From: Closterium sp. NIES-65 | Lineage: Eukaryota > Streptophyta > Zygnematophyceae > Desmidiales > Closteriaceae | Length of the DNA stretch: 64,000 bases | NCBI GenBank assembly: GCA_948144175.1 | Contig: CANXME010002010.1 | Location: 2,368,501 to 2,432,500 of the forward strand | Direction of reading: 5' to 3' | Shown here: piece by piece, positions 10,246 to 21,124 of the stretch | How positions within the stretch are numbered: position 1 is the first letter of the stretch | Layout of the letters: each line of letters starts with the position of its first letter | Program-made: the position numbers and the translations under genes | The notes under the pieces: generated by a model | Database searches by the model: none | Seen by the model: the letters and a program-made list of their open reading frames with translations, nothing else | Told to the model about the DNA's origin: nothing

Positions 10246-11174
10246 GAAGCGCGCCCCGAGGCGCGCCTTTTTTTTTTAGCGACCCCTCGGGTCGCCATTT
10301 CCTTCGCGGCCCCGCTGTCCCTCAGACGCGGCCCCGCCACCCCTCCTGATCGCGGCCCCGCCGCCTGCTTGGCGCGGCCCCGCCGCCGGCTCTGACGCGG
10401 CCCTGCCGCCCGCTTCGTCGCGGCCCCGCCGCCTCCACTGACGCGGCCCCACCGCCGGCTCCGCCGCTGCACCCTACGGCCCGCCGCTGCACCCTACGGC
10501 CCGCCGCCTCACCTGACGGCCCCGCCGCTGCACCTGCCGGCCCGCCGCTGCACCTGCCGGCCCGCCGCTGCACCCAGCGGCCCGCCGCTTTACCTGACGG
10601 CCCCGCCGCTGCACCTGCCGGCCCGCCACTGCACCCTACGGCCCGCCGCTGCACCCTACGGCCCGCCGCCCCACCTGGTCGGCCCGCCGCTGCACCCTAC
10701 GGCCCCGCCGCTGCACCTGCCGGCCCGCCGCTGCACCGGTCGACCCGCCGCTGCACCTGCCGGCCCGCCGCTGCACCGGTCGACCCGCCGCTGCACCTGA
10801 CGGCCCCGCCCCTGCATCTTTCGGCCGAGCCGCCCCAGCAGCAGAGCCGCCCCAGCAGCCGAACCGCCCGGGAGCCGAGCCGCCCAACGCCGAGCCGCCC
10901 GGGACCTGAGCCGCCCTGCCGCCGAGCCGCCCGGGAGCCGAGCCGCCCTGCACCCGAGCCGCCCTGCCGCCGAGCCGCCCGGGAGCCGAGCCGCCCTGCG
11001 CCCGAGCCGCCCAGCCGCCGAGCCGCCCGGGAGCCGAGCCACTGTGCACCCGAGCCGCCCGGTCGCTGAGCCGCCTTTCTGCAGAGCTGCACGACCTGCC
11101 CTGCCTGGTGAGCACAGTCCCACTGACACTGCGAGCTCTTTCCCTACTGCTTGCACTGCGTCGCTGTCGTCGCC
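10246..11174 (+). repeat. E3 leader with GC-rich repeats
   Basis: Units such as CGGCCCGCCGCTGCACC (about 17-18 bases) repeat from 10460 to 10810, then CCGAGCCGCC units run to about 11070. No protein is supported. The last hundred bases before the gag ATG are non-repetitive. Confidence 0.8.
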
Positions 11175-12578
11175 ATGGCTACCCCTAGTGTCCTAGCTTT
11201 TGACGCTGAGGGTCGCGCCATTGATTTTGAGGTCTGGTTAGACGACCTGCAGCTGTTCTTACAGTGCGACAGGGCTGACGACCTTTCTCTCTTTGACCTC
11301 ACCTCTGGCGCCTCTCCTGCTCCTGCTGCTGATGCTGATCCCACTGTCCGCTCTCAGTGGGCCACCCGCGATGCTGCTGCACGTCTTGCTGTGCGTCGCC
11401 ACCTCCCTACCTCTGAGCGTGCGCACTTTAGTCAGTACAAGAGTGCTCAGACCTTGTACGACGCTGTAGTTGCGCGCTACTCCTCCCCTGCCACTGCTGC
11501 ACTGAGCCGTCTCATGCTTCCCTACCTCTTTCCTGACCTCTCTGCCTTTCCCACTGTTGCTGACCTCATTACGCACCTCCGCACTAGTGACACTCGCTAC
11601 CGCGCCGCCCTTCCTGCTGAGTTCTGCGCTAAGAACCCACCCCCCATGTACATCGCTCTCTACTACGTAGTCGCGCGCCTCCCTGACTCCCTTCGCGTCG
11701 TCAGGGACCACTTTCTCGCAGTCTGTCCCACCACCCTCACTGTCGACCTCCTCGAGAAAGCCCTCCTCGCAGCGGAGAAGAGCATAGTCGCTGTAGGTGC
11801 TTCTCGTGGTGACCCTCGCACCCCCATCTTTGAGGGGTGCTCTCCTTCCCCCTTGCTGCCCTCTGTTGCCTCTGCTGCTGCTGCCGACCTGCTTGGTCTT
11901 GAGTCGGTCGGCCCGGCGTCTACCCCTAGTGGGAGACGTCGCTCCAGCAAGGGCAAGGGGGGCAAGGGCGCGGGTGGAGCTGGAGGGGGCGGTGGCGGTG
12001 GCGGCGGTGGCGGCGGAGGGAGTGGGGGTGGCGGCGGAACTAGTGGCGGGGGTGGTGGTGGTGGTGGCAGCAGCGGCGGAGACGGAGGTGGTGGTGCCAG
12101 CGGTGGTGGTGGAGGCAGCGGCGGATGTGGAGGCGGCGGAGGTGGAGGCGGTGGAGGCGGCAGCGGAGGAGGCGGTGGTAGTGGAGGAGGTGGAGCTGGT
12201 CGAGGTGGTACCCAGCAGCGTAGCGGCGGTGGTGGTGGCCAGCGCTCGCAGCGGCAGCAGCAGCAGCGCTCGCGGGACATCCCTCCGCCTCAGCAGCTTC
12301 GTGAGTGGTACGCTGGGCGTCAGAGGGGTGGGGGTACTGGTCCCTGCACCTACGTTCTTCGTTCCGGCGACCGCGCGGGTGAGCAGTGTGGGGGTGCCCA
12401 CGCCACCCAGCGCTGCTTTGGCCGCCTGACGAACGCTTGGCGTCAGCAGTTCCCTGGGGCTAGTGAGATCTTGATTTTGATGCTATCCTTGCTGCTATGT
12501 ATGCTGTGGATTATAGTGAGGAGAATGAGGGTTACCGGTGTTTCCAGCCCGACCTGGGCATTGGTACTGCTGCGCTAG
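11175..12578 (+). CDS. E3 Gag (capsid, polyglycine linker, zinc finger)
   Basis: I chose the ATG at 11175 because MATPSVLAFDAEG is the N-terminus shared by the other full copies. The first 240 residues are a helical copia-type capsid domain with LPYLFPDL and TVADLITHLRTSDTRYR. About 120 residues of glycine-rich linker follow, then PQQLREWYAGR and the Cys/His cluster (Cys-x13-Cys-x3-His-x4-Cys). Gag would package element RNA in cytoplasmic particles. In an intact copy the frame would run on into protease. Here a short deletion between GATC repeats near 12470 shifts it, so it ends at 12578 after a few unrelated residues. It could still yield a nearly complete Gag. Confidence 0.8.
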   Translation: MATPSVLAFDAEGRAIDFEVWLDDLQLFLQCDRADDLSLFDLTSGASPAPAADADPTVRSQWATRDAAARLAVRRHLPTSERAHFSQYKSAQTLYDAVVARYSSPATAALSRLMLPYLFPDLSAFPTVADLITHLRTSDTRYRAALPAEFCAKNPPPMYIALYYVVARLPDSLRVVRDHFLAVCPTTLTVDLLEKALLAAEKSIVAVGASRGDPRTPIFEGCSPSPLLPSVASAAAADLLGLESVGPASTPSGRRRSSKGKGGKGAGGAGGGGGGGGGGGGGSGGGGGTSGGGGGGGGSSGGDGGGGASGGGGGSGGCGGGGGGGGGGGSGGGGGSGGGGAGRGGTQQRSGGGGGQRSQRQQQQRSRDIPPPQQLREWYAGRQRGGGTGPCTYVLRSGDRAGEQCGGAHATQRCFGRLTNAWRQQFPGASEILILMLSLLLCMLWIIVRRMRVTGVSSPTWALVLLR

Positions 12579-15500
12579 GTGCTTGTGAGGCTGCTGCTCT
12601 AGGTGCCAGTGCGTCTGTGCTCTCAGGTACTGGTGAGACTGCGCTCTCAGGTACTGCGTCGTCCTCGTCCTCCCTCACTTTCACACTTGACTCCGGGGCT
12701 TCTCGCTCCTTCTTTCGAGACCGCACTACCCTTACGCCGCTCGGCCGGCCGGTTGCGGTCTCCCTTGCTGACCCCTCTGGGGGTCCTGTCCTGTCTCACT
12801 TCTCCACTGTCCTCCCGTGTCCGGCTGCCCCTTCGGGCACCCTGTCTGGTCTGTACCTTCCCTCGTTCTCTACGAACTTGGTGAGTGGAGCGGACCTGCA
12901 GGATGTGGGGGTTCACCAGTTCACTCCTGCGAGTCAGCGGGTGACCCACTGCACGGAGGCACGCACAGGCCGACACCTGGCCACGTTCTCGCGTCGGCCG
13001 GGGTCGAGTCTCTACACCCTGACCGTTGAGTCTCCTCCTGTCCCTGCGTCTGGTCAGGTGGCTGCGTCGGGTCAGGTACTTGCTGCTGCGTCCCGGTCAG
13101 GTCCTGAGTCTGCCCCCTGTTCTTGTCGCCTCCTGTCTCACGAGACTCTCCTGTGGCACCACCGTCTTGGCCGCCCCTCCTTGCCCCGTCTTCGGAGCAT
13201 GGCTTCCCGTGTCTTTGTCTCTGGTCTTCCCCAGTCTCTTCCTCCTCTCCCCTCCGGGCCAGGACCTTCCTGTGTCCCCTGTGTCGAGGGTCGCCTCCGG
13301 GCTACTCCTCACTCCTCCCACTTCCCCCCGACAGAGGCTCCCCTGCAGACGCTTCACATGGATGTGTGGGGCCCAGCCCCCGTCCGTGGGCAGGGTTACG
13401 AGCGCTACTTCCTGTTGGTGGTTGACGACTACTCGCATTACACCACAGTCCTCCCCTTGCGCAGCAAGGGTGCGGTCACTGAGGTGCTGATCGACTGGAT
13501 CCGCGAGGCTCGTCTCCAGCTCAGGAAGAGCTTCGGCTCGGACTTTCCTATTCTGCGTCTGCACTCTGACAGAGGCGGAGAGTTCTCTTCTCGCCTTCTG
13601 CGAGACTACTGTCGTGCACGGGGGATCCGCCAGACCTTCACGCTTCCGGACTCACCACAGCAAAATGGGATTGCTGAGCGCCGCATTGGCATGGTCATGG
13701 ATGTCGCTCGTACGTCCATGATGCATGCGGCTGCCCCCCATTTTCTGTGGCCGTTTGCGGTGAGGTACGCGGCGCATCAGCTCAACCTTCACCCCCGGGT
13801 CTCTCGGCCTGCGATGTCCCCAGCCTTGCTGTGGACGGGGAAGGTTGGCGATGCGTCTGCGTTCCGTGTCTAGGGATCTCGAGCGTTTGTCCGCGACTTG
13901 TCTGCGGACAAGCTGTCCCCTCGTGCTGCTCCCTGTGTCTTCCTTGGCTTCCCCACTGACGCCCCAGGGTGGCAGTTTTACCACCCCTCCTCTCGTCGTG
14001 TTCTGTCCTCCCAGGACGTCACGTTCGACGAGTCAGTCCCCTTCTACCGTCTCTTCCCCTACCGCACTCCTTCCCTCCCCCCTCCCCCGGACTTCCTTGT
14101 GCCGGTTCCCCCCCCGGTAGACCCCCTCCCCCCTCAGGTTCCTGCCCCCTCAGGTGTGTCCCACGTAGACGCCGTTGACCCGGTCGAGGTTACTGGTGAC
14201 TCTGGTGCTGCTGCGGGTGCTGAGCCTGGGGGTGCTGACTCTGGGGGTGCTGTGCGCGGGGGTGCTGAGCCTGGGGGTGCTACTGCTGGGGGTGCTGGGC
14301 CTGAGGGGGCTACTGCGGAGGGTGCGGAGCCTGGGGGTGCTGAGCCGGGGGGTGCTGTGCCTGGAGGTGCTGGGTCTGGGGGTGCTGGGTCGGGAGCTGC
14401 TGAGCCTGGGGGTGCTGTGCTGGGAGCTGCTGAGCCTGGGGGTGCTGCGTCTGGAGCTGCTGAGCCTGGGGTTTCTCCTCCTGCTGCGTCTCGCCGGGAG
14501 CCCCTCTCTCCACAGGAGCTGCGCGAGTGGTTCACTCGGCGCTGGAGGCGTGCTGCTGCGTCTGGAGGTGCTGCTGGAGCTGGAGCTGGAGCTTCTTCGA
14601 CCGTCGAGGGTGCGGGTGCTGCCGGTCCCAGAGCTGCTGGACCTGCGGGTCCTCCTGGAGCTGGAACTGCTGAGGGCGTTGGTGCTGAGCCTACTGCTGT
14701 TGGTCCTGCCGCTGGAGGTGTGGGTGGCGCTGGTGCTGTTGCTTAGGGTGGTGGTGCTGTCCCTGCTGAGTTTGGAGCTGCCGCGCGGCCTCGGCCGTAC
14801 TTCGTTCCGCTCCTGCAGCAGGTTCTTGGTCTTTCTCCTCTAGTAGAGGGTCCACCGCCTGTCCAGTCGCAGTCCCTGCTGGAGCCTTCCTCTCCACTGC
14901 TTGCTCCCTCTCCTTACACTGGTCCTACTGGAGGTCTTGCTGAGCGTCGTGAGCCTGCGTCTCGTCCCACGTCGCTTGTTCGTGCTGCTCGCACTAGTGG
15001 TCGCAGTTCGCGTCAGCGTCCTCCTCCTGTCCCTGGCACGCACCGGATGTCTTTGCGTCCGTCCACTGCTCCTCTGCGTGCCCCTTTGCCTTCTCCTCCT
15101 GAGTCCTCTCTTCCTGCGCTTGCCGACCCTGAGTCGGACTCTCTTCGTGCTGCCAGTCCTACTGTCACGCGTCTCCTTGCTACTGTCGTCACTGACCCCT
15201 CGTTTGAGTCCACTGCTGCGTCTGCCCTTGTCGCTGAGCTCGTCAACTTTGCTGCTCGCTGTCGTCTCAACTACGCTGCTAGTCTTGTTGCTGAGTCTGC
15301 GTCTGTCTGTCCTCCGTCCGTCGGGGGTGAGTGTGCCCTTGGCACGGACGTCCTAGAGGACAGGCAGGAGGAGTTACAGTGTCTAGCGGCTGCTTCACCT
15401 CATCTCGCGTCTGTACTGCTTGCCCCTGAGGGAGACCCGGATGCACTTGACATCCCGACTCCGCACTCTTACGCGGAGGCGATAGAGGGTCCCTACTCCT

Positions 15501-17032
15501 CTCACTGGCAGGCAGCTATGGATGCAGAGATGGCTTCCTGGAAGTCCACAGGCACCTACGTTGACGCGGTTCCCCCTCCTGGGACGAACATCGTCAGTGG
15601 CATGTGGATCTTCAGGGTGAAGCGGCCGCCGGGCTCTCCACCTGTCTTCAAGGCACGGTACGTTGCTCGTGGCTTCAGTCAGCGGCAGGGAGTTGACTAC
15701 TTTCAGACCTTCTCTCCCACCCCGAAGATGACTACTCTTCGGGTGCTGCTGCACATAGCCGCTCAGCGCGACTACGAGCTTCACTCTCTCGACTTCAGCA
15801 CTGCGTTCTTGCAGGGTAGCCTGCACGAGGAGATCTGGCTTCGCCGTCCACCTGGCTTCACTGGGACTTTCCCTCCTGGCACCCAGTGGAGCCTCCGACG
15901 GCCAGTCTACGGTCTCCGCCAGGCACCGCGTGAGTGGCACGACACACTGAGGACTACGCTTGCGGCTCTTGGGTTTGCTCCTTCTACTGCTGACCCGTCG
16001 CTGTTTCTTCGCACCGACACCTCTCTGCCGCCGTTCTACATCCTCGTGTACGTCGACGACTTGGTCTTTGCCACAGCGGACTCTGCTGGACTCGCCTACG
16101 TGAAGTCCGAGCTGCTGAAGAGACACACGTGCACAGACCTGGGTGAACTGCGCAGCTACATTGGCTTGCAGATCACTCGGGACAGAGCACGCCGCACCAT
16201 TACCTTGACTCAGTCACACATGGTGCAGCAGGTCCTTCAGCGCTTCGGCTTCACGTACTCCTCGCCTCAGGCCACTCCTCTGCCTACTCGCCACTCACTC
16301 TCTGCTCTGCCTTCGGATGAGTCCGTAGAGTCGAGTGGTCCGTATGCAGAGCTTGTTGGCTGCCTCATGTACCTGATGACCTGCACACGACCTGACCTTG
16401 CATACCCTCTGAGCATTCTTGCACGCTATGTTGCTCCTGGGAGACACAGACCGGAGCACATGGCTGCAGCGAAGAGGGTATTGCGCTACCTGTGCAGTAC
16501 GTCGGGCATGGGGCTAGTGCTTGGAGGGCGGAGTCCAGTGGTCCTTACCGGCCACGCGGACGCTTCTTGGGCTGACGACCAGGCTACGCAGCGGTCGTCA
16601 CAGGGTTACACCTTCAGCCTTGGTTCCGGCTCTGTCTCGTGGCGGTCTACTCGCTCGTCTTCGGTTCTCGGCTCCAGTTGTGAGGCTGAGATCTACGCGG
16701 GGGCCATGGCTGCACAGGAGCTTCGCTGGCTCACCTACCTGCTGACTGACCTTGGAGAGCCGCCTCGTTCTCCTCCAGTGCTGTACGTAGACAACAAGGC
16801 CATGCTGGCCTTGTGTCGAGAGCAGCGCTTGGAGCACAGAACGAAGCACATTGCTCTCCGCTACTTCCTTGCTCGTGAGCTGCAGCAGCGTGGTCAGTTG
16901 CGACTTGCGTACGTGGCCTCTGAGGCCAACACTGCTGATGTGTTCACCAAGGCACTCGCGCCTTGTGACCATTAGCGCTTTTGCACCCAGCTGGGTCTTG
17001 TACCTGTCTTGCCTCACTTGCTCTCCTCTTGA
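12479..17032 (+). pseudogene. E3 Pol: protease, integrase, reverse transcriptase, RNase H
   Basis: After the frameshift the reading is open except for three nonsense codons: TAG at 13871 (other copies TGG), TAG at 14744 and TAG at 16973 (other copies CAG). In order: protease LDSGAS near 12690; integrase zinc motif HHRLGR, with the usual second His changed to Arg; HMDVWGP, LHSDRGGEF and QQNGIAERR of the DDE core; GGAEP-like repeats with a second LREWF motif; RT with DFSTAFLQG and YVDDLVFA near 16040; RNase H with HADASWADD, EIYAGAM and KHIALRYF. Reading past the last stop ends at TGA 17030-17032. Without suppression no full Pol is made, and the His change would also harm integrase. Confidence 0.88.
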
Positions 17033-17243
17033 CTTCACTTGTACTGTGACATATATATATACTTGCTCTTGCTTGTCTAGTTTTATATATATGTCTGTAC
17101 TCCTGCATGTGAACTGGCCTCTGGCCCTGCTCTTGTGCTCGGACTGTGTGGTGACTTTGTGATCCACCCTGAGCTTGCTTTGCTTTGCTTTGCTTGACTG
17201 GTCTTGTGACCCCTTGTTCTCCCCCACTTAGCCTATGGGGGTG
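17033..17243 (+). promoter_or_regulatory. E3 3' untranslated region and polypurine tract
   Basis: The layout matches E1: TATATATATA tracts, then CTTGTGACCCCTTGTTCTCC, and ATGGGGGTG at 17235-17243 immediately before the LTR. Confidence 0.85.
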
Positions 17244-17374
17244 TGTCAGAGTATTATAGCTGATGCATGTTTGTAGGCTATAGTGGGGTAGCACATATGG
17301 GGTACAGCTTTCTAGGGTTGTATTTGTACCCAACTCTGACTTAGTCATTTTCATTCCTGTTCACTTCTTTCACA
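17244..17374 (+). repeat. E3 3' LTR
   Basis: 131 bases, one substitution from the 5' LTR, followed by the CTCGG target copy. Confidence 0.98.
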
Positions 17375-18030
17375 CTCGGCTACTGGGCGGCTCGGCAGCG
17401 GGGCTGCTCGGCTACAGGGCGGTTGAAGGGGCCGAGAAGGGTGGCGACGGGGCCGCTAGAGGGCAGCGACGGGGCCGCTAGAGGCGGCGACGGGGCCACT
17501 AGGGGCGGCGAGGTGGCCGCAAAGGGCGGCGACGGGGCCGCTAGAGGGTGCCGCAAGGGGCCTAGAAGGGGCCGCGAGGGGCCTAGAGGGGCGGCGACGG
17601 GCCCAAGAGGGGGCAGCGACGGGGCCGCCAAGGGGCCGCGAGAGGCCGAGAGGGGCGGCGACGGGCCCAAGAGGGGCAGCGACGGGGCCGCCAAAGGGCC
17701 GCGAGGGGCCTAGAGGGGCGGCGACGGGGCCTAGAGGGGCGGCGACGGGGCCGCGAAGGGGCCGCGAGGGGTCTAGAGGGGCGGCGACGGGGCCTAGAGA
17801 GGCGGCGACGGGGCCGCGAAGGGGCCGCGAGGGGCCTAGAGGGGCGGCGACGGGGCCGCAAAGGGGCTGCGAGGGGCCTAGAGCGGCGGCGACGGGGCCG
17901 AAAAGGACGGCGACGGGGCTGCTAAGGGTGGCGCGAGGGGCCTCTAAGAGGGCGCGACGTGAGGGCGGCCTACGGGGCGCGCCTCGGGCAGGAAAAAAAA
18001 GATCGAGTTAGGTGGTGGGCCCTGAGAAGC
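17375..18030 (-). repeat. E2 leader, LTR-proximal part, with GC-rich repeats
   Basis: The sequence continues the leader repeat interrupted by E3, then becomes a purine-rich minisatellite (GGGGCGGCGACGGGGCC and GAGGGGCCTAGA units) to about 17960. The box GGTGGGCCC (GGGCCCACC on the element strand) is at 18014-18022. Open frames in several phases are repeat artefacts. Confidence 0.8.
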
Positions 18031-18059
18031 GTTCCCACGAGGGAACCTGCTCTATTCCA
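18031..18059 (-). promoter_or_regulatory. E2 hairpin and primer-binding site
   Basis: GTTCCC (18031-18036) and GGGAAC (18041-18046) form a hairpin next to the primer site 18049-18059, which reads TGGAATAGAGC on the minus strand. That is the initiator-Met site with one base missing and one changed. Confidence 0.75.
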
Positions 18060-18184
18060 TGTGAAGAATGAGGAATGAATGAACTAGCAAGCAGGTGGGT
18101 ACAAGTAGGAAAACCTAGAAATGTTGTACCCCATATAGTCTACCCCACTACAACCTACACAGACTATAGCACATAAGTTTGACA
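18060..18184 (-). repeat. E2 5' LTR
   Basis: The 125-base LTR opens TGTGAAGAATG on + and ends TTTGACA. On the minus strand it carries TAGTGGGGTAGAC and ATGGGGTACAAC, the core shared with the other LTRs. Confidence 0.9.
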
Positions 18185-19060
18185 CGGGCAGGTGCAGGTT
18201 CTTCGAGTCAAGTAGCACTAGTTGCCCAGCTGCCAAGACGAGTTCCCGTCATAGACGGTCGGTGTATTTACGGGAAGTGGTATTCGCCTTGCGAATTGCG
18301 TCCGCAGCCTTTTCGCGAACTTCCTGAAGTTCCGTCACAAATGTTTGTGACCTCGGGACCGGGTTGTCGAGTGTAGTCGTTGTAGGCACCGTCGGGTCCA
18401 TCTCGTAATTTAAGAAGAACGGGGAGTGATTAGTTCTGCTGGACGGGACGTTGTTGAACGCAAACTCCAGCATGGCGAGCGAGTTTTCCCAGCGAGTGGG
18501 GTCTGAGCAGTTTGTCCTGATCAGCTGCTCCATAGTCTGATTGGTGCGCTCGGTCTGGCCGTCCGTTTGTGGGTGGTATGCCGATGAGAGCTGTAGCTTC
18601 GTGCCGTACTGCGCCCACGTCTCCTTTCAGAATTTCGATGTGAACTTCGGGTCCCTGTCGCTGATGATCGCCGCGGGGATTCCGTGTAGTCGCACGACTG
18701 TTGAGATGAAGAGGCGTGCAGTTTCTGCGGTGCAAAGTGCGCCATCTTCGTGAGGCGATCGACGACGACGAGAACCGCGTCGTTGCTGGACGGCCTAGCT
18801 GGCAGCCCCGTGACGAAGTCCATCGTCACCTGTTGCCACGGTCGTTCGGGTGGCTCGACGGGTTGCAGCAGTCCAGCTGGCCGCTGACGTGTCGATTTCA
18901 TGGCTTGGCACACTCTGCATGAGGACACATATCGCTGCACGTCGTTAGCAGAATCAGGCTAATAATATTGACGGTGCAACAGCTTCTGGGTTTTATCAAC
19001 CCCAAAATGTCCGGAAAGGTTAGAATCATGGATCCCCTTTAGGTAATAGTTCCGGTCAGT
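18185..19060 (-). pseudogene. GY1 integrase
   Basis: A zinc-binding His/Cys region runs from GHFGVDKTQKLLHRQYY to SCRVCQAMK across a stop near 18958. The core follows with VTMDFVTGLP and VVVDRLTKMAHF; a frameshift hides the second Asp, and the last part, WENSLAMLEFAFNN, appears in another frame. The end AAGQLVLLDSKNLHLP lies across a stop near 18248 and is cut by E2. It would insert element cDNA. At least two frameshifts and two stops inactivate it. Any chromodomain would be outside the window. Confidence 0.85.
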
Positions 19061-20590
19061 TCTGGCCTTTATGTAATAGTTCCCCTTCTGCGTCGTCGCC
19101 TGCCGGTGATTCCCAGTCGTGAAGAATGGGTCCGTAGTGTAGCCGTGGGTGAATAGTCCAGTAAGTAGCGGGCTCGAATGGGTGATGAGCACTGCAGCAG
19201 ATTGAACTGTTGGTCGAGTAAGGGCATCGGCGATGTTATTCGCCCCTTTCTTGTACGTGATGCGGTAGGTGAAATGACTCTCCATGTAGTCCAGCCACCG
19301 AATTTGTCGCGGGTTGAGGTTGGGCTGAGCTCGCATGTACTGTAGGGACTTATGGTCCGTGTGAACAGTGACGTCGGCGCCTACCAAGTAGCAACGCCAC
19401 AGTTTGAACGCGTGTATTATGGCGAGCATCTCCTTGTCGTGAATCGGGTAGTTGCGCTCAGCTGCCTGCAGTTTGCGTGACTCGTAGGCGATCGGCTGCA
19501 ACCCGTTCCCGAAATCCTGGAGGAGTACAGCTCCGATGGCAAAATCTGAGGCGTCGGTGATGACTTCGAACGGCTTCGATGGGTCGGCGATGCGCAAAAC
19601 CGGAAGGGAAACGAGAAAATTCTTCAACTCCTGAAAAGCCGCCTCAGCTTCCTCCCCCCACACGAAATTCCTGTCCTTGTGCAGCAAGTCGGTCAGCGGG
19701 CCAGTTATCCCCGCCATTTTCGGAATAACCGCCTGACGTAATTCACGAAGCCCAGAAAACTCGGAAGTTGTGTGATGTTAGTCGGGGACTTCTACTCCTG
19801 AATAGTCTTGATTTTCGCCGGGTCGATTTTGATGCCGTCGTGGGAGATGACGTGACCCAAAAACTCTAACTCCTACTTAAAGAACTCGCACTTAGAGCCC
19901 TTGGTGATGAGGCGGTTCTCCTGCAACCGTTCAAACAGTGCGTCGAGGTCGCGGAGGTGTTGTTCCCTTGACCTGCTAAAAATCAGAATATCGTCCAAAT
20001 AGACACACACTTGTCGAGAAATTCCCGGAAAACCCTGTTCATGGTCAGTTGAAATGTCGAAGGCGCGTTTGTGAGGCCGAACGGCATCACTGTGAACTCG
20101 TAGCTTCCGTAGCGGGTGCGAAACGCGGTCTTGTGACAGTGGTCGGCGAAAACCCGAATCTGGTGGTAACCGCCACGCAAGTCGATTATCGAAAAGTAGC
20201 GAGCGCCGCGAAGTTGATCGAGGAGGTCGTCGGTGCGTGGGATTGGGTAGCGAGATTCGATGGTCACCCGGTTGAGCGCACGATAGTCAATGCACATGCG
20301 AAGCCCGCCATCCTTCTTCGGCGTGAACAGGATCGGGGCTGCGAAGGGAGATGTACTGGGTCGAATAAACCCCTTCTCCAAAAGTCCCTCAATTTGTCGT
20401 CGCAGCTCCTCGAGTTTCGGTTGGGTCAACCGCCACTGTGTACGAACAGTCGGCTGCGCGCCAGGCTCCAGCTGGATTTTGTGGTCCTCGGGGCGTTTGG
20501 GTGGCAGTCCAAGTGGCAAATCGTCGGGGAAGATGTCCGGGTACTGTTGAATCAGCTCCGCTAAATCAGGTGGTACAGCTGCGCACAGCT
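19061..20590 (-). pseudogene. GY1 reverse transcriptase and RNase H
   Basis: RT begins near 20590 ([17 protein letters not shown]). It shows [42 protein letters not shown] and [14 protein letters not shown]. The catalytic YLDD box is at about 19990-20004 but in a shifted frame. The stretch 19718-19982 has in-frame stops (for example in CEFFK-stop-ELEFLGHVIS). RNase H is open from 19717, with LRIADPSKPFEVITDASDFAIGAVL and HTDHKSL. The domain order and motifs are unmistakably gypsy. The enzyme is not made. Confidence 0.92.
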
Positions 20591-20958
20591 TCTCGATGTC
20601 CTTTCCGTCGGTGTCGGTTGCCAACTCGCGCAAACATACGGCGAACAGCTGCGCACCTCGGTTGAAGTGGTGAGTAATAGTAATAGCTTTGACGCACGGG
20701 GCTTGGATGTAGTCAGGTGTCCATGCAGGCAATTTAATGAGCCCCTCGTGCTTGCTGATGCTGCACGATCCCGTTGTCCAGTCAATGACGGGGTTGTGCC
20801 ATCGCAGCCAATCACGTCCCAGCAGCACGTCGCAGCCGTCCAACGTTGTCGCGAGAAACTTCATACTGAAGCCGCATTCGATCCGCACCGTCCGTGTTTC
20901 TTCCAAAATTGCCAGAGGCGTCCCATCCACGAGGCGAGCGTCGATTTCGGGCAGACAC
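20591..20958 (-). pseudogene. GY1 protease, C-terminal part
   Basis: The reading [20 protein letters not shown] is followed by [16 protein letters not shown], the conserved C-terminal flank of gypsy proteases. Its N-terminal half resumes beyond the TRIM at 22375, and joining the two restores one reading across the GACAC target. Confidence 0.85.
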
Positions 20959-21124
20959 TGTGAGAATCGTAGGTAGAGTGAGGAGCCATAGCTAGGGTTT
21001 AGCTTGCTAGGCAAGAGAGAAAAGAACAAAGGAGGGGTTTCACTAGCAGCAGTTGGGATACATATAGCAAACCCTAACAGGGTTGTACTCGCTATAGAGC
21101 ACCCCACTACAGGCTAGATAATAA
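20959..21124 (-). repeat. TRIM 3' LTR
   Basis: It starts TGTGAGAATC. Similarity to the right copy ends at GATAATAA; the last ten bases expected (to TTCTGACA) are replaced by TCAGCAGAGCACACA, so the end has diverged. About a dozen differences and small gaps separate the two copies. Confidence 0.85.

Larger units (their letters stand above)
10068..17374 (+). mobile_element. E3, complete and young Ty1/copia element
   Basis: This is a 7,307-base element with 131-base LTRs that differ at a single position. CTCGG flanks it (10063-10067 and 17375-17379). It carries leader, gag, protease, integrase, RT, RNase H and polypurine tract in copia order and is the most nearly intact coding copy here. The near identity of its LTRs makes it one of the latest insertions. 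It sits in the leader of E2. Confidence 0.98.
7698..18184 (-). mobile_element. E2, Ty1/copia element, 5' half, split by E3
   Basis: Its own bases are 7698-10067 and 17380-18184, with E3 lying between in the leader. The 5' LTR is at the right end. Going left, gag, protease and the integrase zinc region follow, then the reading stops at the E0 LTR. The integrase core, RT, RNase H and 3' LTR are not in the window; I infer that they resume left of E0. It is inserted in the integrase C-terminus of GY1; CGGGC at 18185-18189 would be its right target copy. Confidence 0.85.

Noticed and set aside
11663..12280. A 205-codon Pro-rich frame on the minus strand
   Set aside because: It is antisense to the polyglycine linker of E3 gag; GGC/GGT runs read as Pro or Ala codons.
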